DNA from: Aphelocoma coerulescens
Lineage: Eukaryota > Chordata > Aves > Passeriformes > Corvidae
Assembly: GCF_041296385.1 (NCBI RefSeq)
Contig: NC_091023.1
Coordinates: 9,548,924-9,612,923 of the forward strand
DNA length: 64,000 nt
Reading direction: 5' to 3'
The notes beneath the pieces were generated by a model. The model was not told where the DNA came from and did not search any database. It saw only the letters and a list, made by a program, of their open reading frames with translations. This document shows positions 12,391-22,200 of the stretch, piece by piece (the first letter of the stretch is position 1; each line of letters begins with the position of its first letter). A program made the position numbers and the translations under genes.

Positions 12391-15300
12391 CTTTAAATAA
12401 AGAAGAAGAAAAAAGAAGCTGTTAACACATGGAGACAGGCTTAGGAAACAGAGCTATGCAAGAAATTTCTTATCTCTATGCTCCAACATTAATTTTCCAA
12501 TGGCAGCACCAAAGTACAAAATACCAATCCTATACAACTCGTGAAATGCCCCTAGACATATCTAGATGTCGCTTTGATCTTGAGAACAAAGCACCTAAAT
12601 GACAAAATCAGTGTATCCATACATTTAAATGCTGTTCGAAATAGTAACATTAAAACTACAGACAGAATTATTTTGTGAGATTGCTCCATAAGGCATCTAA
12701 TTTCATGCCAGGACAATACTACTGAATGGTGCTAAACTGCAATAAAATTAATGTGATGAAGTGGAAAGCATGGCATATAAAATTACTTGCAAGTTTATTT
12801 CTGTCAGTACTGACAGTACTGAAGCTACTGAAGCTACTACTTCCTTTATTTTGCTATTTCACTAAAAAAAATTACTTGTATTACAAGTGAATATCAGTTA
12901 ATGACTCTATGAGTCATCTTCCTAGGGCAATGATCCTTTATATGAGAGGAAAACTATAATTTATCCTAAAGGTACAAAATAATTTTACCAAATACTTTAA
13001 AGCCCATTTTGGAAAGGAGCTCGAGTAGGTAGGTTCTGAGTGGTGATTTCATTCATTTGCTTATTCATTCACTTCAGCAGAAATTGAGTCAGGTCCCAGG
13101 ACAAGCAGAAACATGACCATTGGCAAATTTGATTAGAACAGATCAGTAGAAACCCATGTCTGCCCAGTTTACACCAGAGAAAAATAAACTCTGGAACAGA
13201 ACTGGGAAAAATATGCCTCTGACAGAATTAAGATGATTACAGCATCACTGTGCATGAGGATGCAGCTGGAAAAGCCCAGCCTTGCAGGGAGCTGGGCACC
13301 CTCCACACAGCACAGGGGAAAATTGCCATCAGTCGTTTCCTAGGACATGCTCAGGCACTGGTACACTGGGGCCACGGGACAGATTAGACTCTTTTCTGAT
13401 CCAGTTACATTAACAAATAAAGTACAATAATGAGAAAGGAATGATAAAGATAGGAACTGCTTTGATTAATTGACCTATTTTGGTTCCTTTGGTTTTTGGC
13501 TTGGTAAAAACATCCTGGTGGTTCATGCCAGCCTGAAAGAGCTGTGTACACCAGTGTTTACCCACGGCTGGAAGTACAAAGTGAGCATGAATATGCTCAT
13601 TTCAGCTCACTTGTAGATTTTTCCGCTCAGTTTTTGTCCTTAACATAATGTGACTTCACTAAATAATTAAAGCACTATCAGTTCAGACAGCTGCTTATTT
13701 TCCCCCCCTCAGTATGCATGAGCAGGCTAACAGGCATAATAGCAAACAATTTCCGCAAACATTTCTGACTTCAAGCCTGGGTACATTTGAGCATTGATTT
13801 CACAAAGGATTAGTTCAACAGCTGATTAGAAGGTCCCACCCTCCATGTCTGAGTTTGCCCTGAGACAAAGCCAAGACATTGCTTCATTTTCTGTCACAGA
13901 AATGGCACTAGCCCTGTACATAAATGTATATCTCCATAAAACAAAACAAAACCAAACCACCTAGTTTGCTATTTCTGTAGCATATGTGAAATTAATACTT
14001 TTCTTTTTCAGCAGAGACTAACAGAATTAGTTTGATTAGCACATGAGAAACTGTCCTTTCAAACAATGGGGGAAGGGAGAGTCATTCTGTAATCATCTGC
14101 CAGGCACCTCCCACTCAGGAAGACCAGGAACTCACCCTCCTTCACTGCACACAGTTTGGATTGTTACAGGCTTTGCAAGAGCATCCCACTAAAATCAAAA
14201 TGTGTGCAGCCAGGCAAAGTTACTTTAGTGTTCCACAAGGATGTTGCTCAACTGGATAATTCCTTTACAGGAATAACAGATCACTGGTTCCTCTCTACAT
14301 ATTTTATATACATTTGCCTCTAGGTCAATTTTTACTTCTAATTTACTGGTAGATGATATTTGAAAGTCTTGCCAAACAGATTTGGGAATGATTTCTTTTA
14401 AAACTTTGAGTTCAGGTCGTAAATCTTGTCATTAAATATATTGCGCCACCCAAAGTAAGAGGACCCCTCCCCAGTCTTTCAGAATTTGATTCCACATTTG
14501 ATTTTTAAAAAGGACATTTTAGCCTATCTTTAGGAAATATTGTAAACATTCTCTCCTGTGCCTCTCAAAGGACAATATGCTAAAACAGCTCTTTTGTCTC
14601 CAGATCAATAACTGTGAAGCCAGTCTAGATGGAGAGCATATTTTCTCCTCTGTTAGCACCTAACAAACAGGAAAATCATCTTTTAGCCAACAAATGAAGA
14701 TGAAGAAGTTCCTCTTTACAAAATGAGGCAATCATGATCCCAATTTAACACATACAAAGACAATACAGACTGAAAAAAGTTCCCTAAAAAACAGACACAG
14801 AAAATATCTCCTTTCTGGGATGTTTCCATGGTAGCAGTAATTTGCTCTCTCGTTCTCTTAGCAGTTGTTTCTGATGTGACTCTACTGTTTCCAGTGAAAT
14901 TTTGCTATGAAAACTCATAGTTTTTTCCTATAGATGTGTCCCTGCCCTGAAAGTCTTAGGTGAAACCTAACAGCAGTTTTCCATAAGGAAAATAAATATA
15001 TCGTGCACTCTTCCTCCCTTATTTTTTTTCCTGCAATAAATAACACAACTGCAGTGAATTCATCTTGTTTAAAAGCATCTCTAACCCTTTACCCTGCGGA
15101 AGGGACGGAAAACACAAACAAAACAGCAACGAAGGGTAAAAGCCCAAACCCACAGCAGTTCTGGTGAGTATAATGACTGTTTGCGTACGGATAGATGTGG
15201 GAAGTAACTCGGAGGGTGTTTGCATCCGAGGGAACCCCGCGCCCATCCGCTGAAATGCCTTGTCGCCGACCCGGCATGACTGAGTGCCATCGCTCCTGGG

Positions 15301-15520
15301 AGCGCTCTGCTTCCCGTCTGAGCCACGGGCGGTGCTGACAGCACATACATGGAATATCTATAGTGATAGAGCTACGTTTTATAGAGATGTACTCCCTTGC
15401 GAGCGCCAGCCCCGGCAACGCCGGCTCTCGGTGCGACTTCACCGCTTGCTCGGTGCCGGATCCCCCACGCACATCCCTACATCCCTACATCCCAACATCC
15501 CTACAGCCCTGCAGCCCTAC
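12391..15520 (-). other. SCG2: SCG2 intron 1
   Basis: This is about 3.1 kb between the predicted exon 1 donor and the exon 2 acceptor. It is AT-rich with no coding frame of note. The first 48 bases after the donor are a tandem 8-mer array. The next 100 or so bases are still CpG-rich and contain an alternative weaker donor (GCG/GTGAAG) near 15441-15446. Confidence 0.7.
15473..15520 (-). repeat. six tandem 8-mers at the start of SCG2 intron 1
   Basis: On the plus strand the unit is ATCCCTAC, repeated at exactly 8-bp steps from 15473, with substitutions in copies 3, 5 and 6. On the SCG2 strand the unit is GTAGGGNT, and the array starts exactly at the predicted donor GT. Every copy carries a GGG triplet. 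Confidence 0.9.
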
Positions 15521-15550
15521 CTGCGCTGCCGCCGCTCCGCCGCTCCGCCG
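15521..15550 (-). other. SCG2: predicted noncoding exon 1 of SCG2
   Basis: A strong donor, GCAG/GTAGGG, has its GT at 15519-15520 (minus strand) and sets the 3' end. The 5' end is estimated as about 30 nt after the TATA box. The exon would be about 30 nt, GC-rich and free of ATG, giving a 5'UTR of about 44 nt. The exact start site is unverified, and a longer exon using the donor near 15446 is possible. Confidence 0.5.
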
Positions 15551-15552
15551 GC

Positions 15553-15572
15553 TTCAGCACCCGGACAGCGCC
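15553..15572 (+). promoter_or_regulatory. SCG2: REST/NRSF (RE1)-like silencer element
   Basis: The left half TTCAGCACC (15553-15561) and right half GGACAGCGCC (15563-15572) both match the RE1 consensus exactly, separated by one base instead of the usual two. REST represses neuronal and neuroendocrine genes in other tissues. The element lies between the SCG2 TATA box and the predicted start site, where binding would block initiation. It reads on the strand opposite to the gene, which does not matter for RE1 function. Whether the short spacer lowers REST affinity is unknown here. Confidence 0.75.
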
Positions 15573-15574
15573 CG

Positions 15575-15580
15575 CTTATA
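15575..15580 (-). promoter_or_regulatory. SCG2: SCG2 TATA box
   Basis: The minus strand reads GGTATAAGC within a GC-rich setting. It is placed about 30 nt upstream of the predicted start and immediately upstream of the RE1-like element. Confidence 0.65.
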
Positions 15581-15591
15581 CCGCCCTCGCC

Positions 15592-15599
15592 GCGCGTCA
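15592..15599 (-). promoter_or_regulatory. SCG2: incomplete cAMP response element (TGACGCGC)
   Basis: The minus strand reads GTGACGCGC, a CRE half-site, 12 bp upstream of the TATA box. Mammalian SCG2 promoters are known for a functional CRE close upstream of TATA, so position favours this as the counterpart. Only the TGACG half matches the palindrome. Confidence 0.45.
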
Positions 15600-15606
15600 C
15601 GGCTGC

Positions 15607-15625
15607 GCCCCGCCCCGCCCCGCCC
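15607..15625 (-). promoter_or_regulatory. SCG2: overlapping GC boxes (Sp1/KLF type)
   Basis: Three overlapping copies of CCCCGCCC-type sequence on the plus strand (GGGGCGGGG on the gene strand) lie just upstream of the CRE-like site and TATA box. Confidence 0.55.
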
Positions 15626-15711
15626 GGCCGAGCCTCCGCGGGACCCTCCGCGGGCGGAGCGACCCCCGAGCCCGCAGAGGGCGGGCAGACACCCGGGCGG
15701 GTAAAACCGGC

Positions 15712-15868
15712 AGCGGAGAAAAGGGGGAAGAGGAAAAATCGGGGAGAAAAGTGAAAAAGTGAAAAAAGCCACGAGGAAAAACAAGAAGATAAAAGGGAGG
15801 CAAGGAAGAAAGAAAAGGGAAAAAAGGTTTAAAAAGAAAAAAAAAAAAAAAAAAAAAAAAAAAGGGAG
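15712..15868. repeat. purine-rich tract ending in an A27 run
   Basis: By hand count about 13 of 157 plus-strand bases are pyrimidines. The tract contains repeated GGGAAAA-type words, and an uninterrupted run of 27 A occupies 15837-15863. It lies roughly 160-320 bp upstream of the predicted SCG2 start. Confidence 0.85.
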
Positions 15869-15929
15869 ACGTGATACAGCCAGTGCCTTCTGCTTCTTGG
15901 CTCCCACAGGCTAAGAGGGACTTGAACGT

Positions 15930-16040
15930 GACCTACACCTCGGGGGTGGGTGAAGCTGACCCCCACCCCAGGTGGGTGCGTGAAGCTGATCCACAGCTTG
16001 GATGTGTGGATGAAGCTGACCCACACCTCGGAGGGTGCGT
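15930..16040. repeat. 30-bp minisatellite, about 3.5 copies
   Basis: The word TGAAGCTGA recurs at 15951, 15981 and 16011, an exact 30-bp step. The flanking GTGGGTG/GTGTGGA and CCCACNCC parts are also repeated with changes. Because 30 is a multiple of three, an open frame runs across it with a ten-residue repeat, but nothing indicates that it is translated. Confidence 0.85.
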
Positions 16041-16230
16041 GCCGGCCAAACCGGCAGCAGGGACACATGCTCTGACACGGCTGTGGGGCAGGAACAAAGC
16101 TGAGGACACGCAGGGGCTGGAGGTGGGTGTGAGCCCAGCTATGAGAAAGACCCTGCAGCCCAGGGTCAGTGTGAGTGTGTGTGCCTGGCTATGCCCGTGC
16201 CTTGCCAGGAGACGGCCTTTCAACAGCTAT

Positions 16231-16243
16231 GGCCAGCAGGGGG
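16231..16243 (+). promoter_or_regulatory. CTCF core-like site
   Basis: GGCCAGCAGGGGG matches the well-known CTCF core, but the following bases (TTTTA) depart from the usual GCGC. It lies about 0.7 kb upstream of SCG2, between that gene and AP1S3. Confidence 0.3.
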
Positions 16244-19200
16244 TTTTATTTAGTTTCTTTAGTTCATTGACTGAGCTATTGTGGCACATTTCTGGCTTTG
16301 TCACAGGGCACGGATAATTCATGGCATCTGTGGCCTTGTCATCAAGTGCAGGAGGCCCTGGAGCTCTGGACCAACTAGAGATGGGTGCTCCTGAGGGAGG
16401 GAGCTGAGGGGGGAATGACACCCCTCCACGGTTTGCCCAAGATAGATGGAAATACTGAAGCATGTTGGGGAAAGACAAGGCAGAGTTTTCCTCCTGCCCC
16501 AGCCTGTGTGCTCTGCCTCTGCCAGTGGCTGTGGCATGGGAGAGGGGCCAGGCTGGCGCTCCTCTGAATGGGGATGGAGCCAGAGAGGGACTCTCCATCC
16601 CTGGCACCACTGCCAGGCGCTGCTGTAAAGGCCCTTGCAGTTTTACCTCCATTCTCAGCACTCAAAAAGGGCAGTGCTTGCAATCCTGGAGCAGTGGGGT
16701 GAGTAAATACCACTGTGCCATAAATCACAAAGCACAAGATGTAACACACGGCTTCAGCTGATGCTCAGAGTTTTAGCTTGTTCCTTCTGCTTCCTTTTTA
16801 TTACAGAAAGGATGTTTTACTTTGGCTTTTAAATAAGGATTCCTTTTCCCCCCAAAAAATCTTGCCTGACAATTTTGACCTTTTACAGCACAAAATGGAA
16901 AAAAAAAAACTAGGATGAATGTACCTTCCAAGCCAATAAACATTACAAAATTAAATTGTTGTAAGAACAGTAAGCTAGAAATAATTGTAGCCATGAACAC
17001 AGTCAAGATGACAATCCTGGCTGCATTTGCTGTAGTTGACATGGAGATCTGGAAACAGAGATCTTGTTTAACCTCATGTAGTTTTATGAGTAAAATACAG
17101 TATCAGTTTTTGTGCTGAAACTCTTCAGCAGCAGCTTTATTCTGGTCCCAGAGTCCATCCAACATGCTCGCTTTCATTACCAGACCCAGGAAAAAAAAGA
17201 GCCAAACAAAATATTGCATTAGGGCCTGTGACAGCAACCCCGAAGAAGGGAAACAGAAAGGCATTGCTGCAGTAAGCAGAGGGCAAGGTCCAAGTGCCCT
17301 CTGAGCAGCTGGGAACTGTATGCTGAACACCACATCCCCCTCAGCAAGGCTCTGGATGCCCACAAAACACAGCTCTGCAGACATTGCTATCACTAATATG
17401 CCTCAGTCCATTGAGAGAATTCTCAGTGTAATCAAAACCAACAAACAAAATAATAACAAAAAACACCCAGGAGAAAATTACTCAATTCAGACTTTCAGGA
17501 ATTTTCTTGTGCCTCTGCAGGTATTTCCAACAGGGGCTCTTGTGCATTCTGTCACCAAATGACTAATACTTATGGAGCAAATTCTTTCCCATGAAATCAT
17601 CCTGCTGAACACCATCTATCTATCCCTGATCTTCTGCATCAGAGAGTGTTTCAGACCACCCAAATTATTTGGCACATGAGCAAGATTCCAGCCTCCTTAA
17701 CCACTCACCTGAGATTTACAGCATATAAAGTCAGGCAGACACTTGGCTTAGGTCTCTACTGTGGTTATTCTGGGTTCAGTGGATAAAATTTTCCAAAGGC
17801 TCTCTACAATCCATCTGTCAATTTTACTCCATATCAAAAAGTGTTGCCTAGGCTTTGTGCTTACGATTGATTGCATCCACACCGCCCTATAAGGAGGGCC
17901 TTACTGAATGCACTTTTTTGGGTCATATTGAATGTACAGCATTCTTTTCCTCAGAATGAGTCATGCAACAGAAAATTGGATCTGTTCTGTCATCAGAAGT
18001 TCCGTGGCATTTTATACAAGAATAAGATCACAGCATCTCTGATTTTTAGGAAATTGCATTAGAATTATCTCAATATCAACTGCTTAAGCAAAGGAGCTTG
18101 GTAATCTTGTTTTTTCTGAGTGAATTTTAACGATGTTGCATCCTTTTGTGGATCCTGGGAACAGCCCAGCTCTATCTGCAATGATTTCTCTGAACAGCTT
18201 GCCTTGTCACATGCTCTACCTTACCTAGTCATGCACCATGAGAAGATAAAAGTTAATCAATCAACCCTGCAGCCTGCAGCAAAAGGCTCTTATTTCATTT
18301 TATGCAAGAAAAAGGGCACGGGGGTTGGGAGGGGAACTTCACTGCAGCAAACAGAGACAAGAGGGTTCCAGCCTGCTCTGTTTTGTTGTATCCCAGCTGG
18401 AATATCATCATCCCTAAAGTCAGTGGGAAAAGTCAGGAAACTTGTCTTGAGGAGGAAGGATGGTCTGGCAAGGGCCAGGGGCCAAGGGGTCACTGTCCTT
18501 CTGCCCAGGCCCCAGGACACACCAGTACCTGTGGGGTGATGGTGGCCAGAACCACCACTGTTCACAAACCATGGCCTCCCGCCACACCTGCCCAGCTCCC
18601 AGGAGAGGACGGAATGATGATCTTGCTGGAATGACTATCCCAGCAGCAACAGGGAGGCCGCACATTTGTCTGCCTGCTGTGGCCCTTTTCTAAGCACCAG
18701 AAGGTTTTCAGTTTGTGCGCTTCAGCTCTAGCTCTCTCCTCCTCTAACTGGTGCCACCAAAGATTAGCACTGCTGAAAAATAAAGCAGGGTTGTGTCAAT
18801 ATTGATTTTTTCCCCCTTCTTCTGTTTCTAGTAGCAACTAAAAATAATTTACAATTCATTATAGACATGACATCTCCTGCAGAATAAATGCCATTGTCAC
18901 ATTTAAAATTCAGTCCATATCTGACTTGAATATCTTCATTTATTCTGTATATAATGAGAAAGAGGAGGTTTTCTTCCCTCAGAAAAAGCTCATCTGCCAT
19001 CATAGATACAGATTCTTTTAAATTATTTTAATTTAAAAATACTTGAGCTCTGCTTGTGTCCAACATCAGACTCATCATTTTCTGCTCATTTTGCATGCTT
19101 GAAAGATCAATCATATTTGTATGCAAATATTTTTGGCCTCCCTAAATTTAGTGCATAATAAATGGCTCAAATTTCATTTCCAAAGCCATAAGGGGAGGGA

Positions 19201-22200
19201 TAAATACAGCACTGAAAGGAAAAATGAGGGCTTTGCAGTCTGTAAACACCGTCCTTTAAAAGCAGAGAAGTCACGGCAAGCGTTCACTGGCTGTAGATCA
19301 CTGGGCTTTATTCAACACTGCAATGAGATTAAGCAGGTTTAACACCAGCCTGCCCTACACACCTCCCTGAGGGGACATTTCAAGAACAGGTTTTGCTGGG
19401 GAAAATTAAAAATAAAAAACCAAACCCAGACTTCTATCCATCTGCATTTACAAGTTCAGGATTTCAGACTGCCTGCTTATAAAAAAAAAAAACAAAACCA
19501 AAAAACTCTGAAGAGAAGCCTTAGGCAAGGTGTGGCTGCCACCCCTGAGACGTGAGAGTCTGCCCCAGTGCTCAGCCCTGGGAACCACCACTCAATAGCC
19601 CAGCGCTCTGCACCAGAGGCTCTGTGCAGCGCCCGCTTAGGGACCTTCCCCAGGGCTTTGTCACCCCTCAAGTGCCTCTTGTTTTCTCTAGTAACTGCTG
19701 GAGGAGCCCAGCCCCGCTGCCTCACTGCTGCTACCTGACAGTGACCTACACTTACTGTAGGATGCCTCAAGATTGGGATAATCAGGCTCCACCCCATAGG
19801 AGAGACCCCCTGCTCAGGGCAGGGAAATGGGATCTATCAGCTCAGCCAGGGCCAGAGGGGCAGAGAAGGCTGTGCTGGAAGGAGCGGCAAAAGCAGCAGA
19901 TGAATCAACAGGGAAAGAGTTTACTGCTATACTTGTTCCAGTATAGCAGCCTCCAGTTTGAGTACCCTGCACAGGAATAGCAAAACACCAACGGATTAAG
20001 GAGTAGAATATATGCCTTCTCATAGAATCACCGAAGTATTTTTATCTCCAGGCCTCCCACACACATACTCACATATTTTCTCCCATGGAGTTTCAAGGCT
20101 TTTCACAAGCCTGTGACATCTGCTTACCAACATTTGGTGTAAAAATATCGATATCTGTTCTGCATAGCTGTTCTGAGTGCTACATTTACCAGCCAGTAAA
20201 GATCAAGAGTCTCCTGGGAGCTGGCTGGATCAAACTGTCATGATTTCAGCACTGCTTTGCGTCAGACAGCAGAATTTAAAGTCAAAACACAGATAGTTCA
20301 GGGAGGAAGACAATGTGAAGCCCTGAGTCATACCCTGCTGAGGGTAAGGAGAACAGATTAATAGACAGCAAACATGAATGAAACCGAAGGGCTCATTTAG
20401 TCATGCAGCTGCTTCTGAAACCCAAAATAAGATTTATTTTTAGTCATTGGGCATGAAAAGAGGATTTCTTTGCACTTTTCCAAGGAGAAGTTGAGAAAAG
20501 AGTTTTAATTAGCACACGGCAGGCTCCCCTTTGCCTTGACACCCCAAGGGGCTCAGCTGCAGGGCTGGCTGTGCTCAGGCAGGGCTTGCTGCTCACAGGC
20601 TGCTCTAACAACTTGTCATCCATGGGATGCTGCACGACCCAGCAACTTTCAGCATCATTCAGATATGGAAGAGGCAGCCTTTACTCCAGCCCCAGCCCAC
20701 TCTCCTTTGCTAAAGTTGAGTCAAAATAGTCTGCTTGTAGCCAGGTGGGGTTTTTTTGAGGAGCTGTGCCATTTCCTACTGCTGGCTCAGGGGGGAAGGA
20801 GACAAAGCAACTGTGTCTTGGCAGCTGGAGAAAGTGCACATGTTCACCCCAAATCATTGGAGATTACATAACTGAAACCTCTGAGCCTTTCAGAGCAGCT
20901 GTGGCAGCAACCAGCAGCAGCAGCCAGCAAACCAGTTTGCATCTGCCTTCCCTGTGTGTGCCACCTGCTTGTGGCAAGATCCTCAGCTGGTGTGAGGGTC
21001 TAGTCTGGGGTATGGGCCACCTTGGGGTATCTGAGTCAGCCAGGATTGCCCTTCAGTGATGATATTTTTGTGAGAGAACACAAAAGTTTTACATGGGAGA
21101 GAAAAAAGTTTGCACAACAATGATCTGTACACACATTTATGTGAGTTTTCATTTTAAGTAAACAGAGAGAAGTGCTTTCACAGCTGTGCATAAGATTAGT
21201 TCCATTATTTAGTCCTCTGCTAAATCATTTAGCAATTCTGCTCTGCAGAAACTTCATGATCTTGGGGCTAAGTCATTTCTATCCCTTACTTACATTATAG
21301 CCTCATTAATTTTCACATTAATCACTCATAAACATGAAGAAGCTCAGTGATTTTGGATGTCCGTGCCTCTGGCAGAAAAGTGCCCATTTTGTTATCTGCT
21401 GCCTTGTCTGAGTCTGACAACACAAGATAGGGTTTAGAATAGCAAAACTGCCACTCAAAATTAACACTTCTGTGCTTCCTCTTTTTGTTTTTTTCTGGGA
21501 GTCCAACCATTCCCAAAGCATGAGTCAGCATGCTGGCATTACTACATGTGGGCAAAGAATCTTCCATTCCCACACCATTAGGGCAACAGGTGCTTTAACA
21601 TGTGAGAATTTATGTGTTAAAGCTAGGAGGGAAAAAAGCCATGTTCTGCTCCGTGCCGTAAAACATTATCACAATTTTCTTGTGCATTGTCCTTGTCAGG
21701 GTCATTCATTCCACTGGTTTCATTACAGCCCTTTCTGTGGCCATAGGTTTGTCCTTTGCTCAGTACATATATGCGTGAATTCCAACTCTATTGCTACAAT
21801 AATTTATACAGATCTGGGTCAAAATCAAATGCAGTATTTGGTCAATAACATGACAAAAATAGACAAAAGAGACTCAGTGCAAGGCACAGCACAGAGACAG
21901 TGCTATAGAATTTCCTTCTCCTACAAGAAGAGAGCAAACAATTTGATTTGTTAGCTTGTGTGGACAAGGCAGAATCATGTCATGCCATACCCTTTTCAAA
22001 AACTGTATACTAAATTAAAAGTTTAGTCAACATAATAATCAGTGATTGCATCAAAAAGAGAGCACAAGTTCATGTCCTCCCATGTGGTTTTGGCTATTAG
22101 CATTTGCCACATCAACATCAAAGCAGAAATCCTGTGGTTTTAGGGTTCGTCTGTGCTGACTTTGAATTTCAGGGTATAGACTCAGGGAGAACTGGCTGGT

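Larger units (their letters stand above)
15390..15720. promoter_or_regulatory. SCG2: CpG island over the SCG2 promoter
   Basis: Dense CpG and high GC contrast with the AT-rich DNA on both sides. It includes the predicted core promoter, exon 1 and the start of intron 1. Confidence 0.75.

Noticed and set aside
14822..14835. RFX X-box-like GTTTCCATGGTAGC in SCG2 intron 1
   Set aside because: Each half-site has one mismatch to the consensus, and nothing else supports function.
15376..15383. Second TATA-like motif (TATAAAAC) on the SCG2 strand in intron 1
   Set aside because: It is downstream of the better-supported promoter and lacks GC boxes or an exon with a donor after it, although a minor alternative start cannot be ruled out.
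15284..15754. Several 110-150-codon open frames across the SCG2 promoter
   Set aside because: They are explained by high GC and few stop codons in the CpG island, with low-complexity proline/arginine/alanine content.
15871..16317. 148-codon plus-strand frame with a ten-residue repeat
   Set aside because: The repeat comes from the 30-bp minisatellite being a multiple of three. No conserved family or splice context is seen.
20021..20050. CATAGAATCAC resembling a CR1 tail
   Set aside because: Only about ten bases match, and no further CR1 sequence follows.
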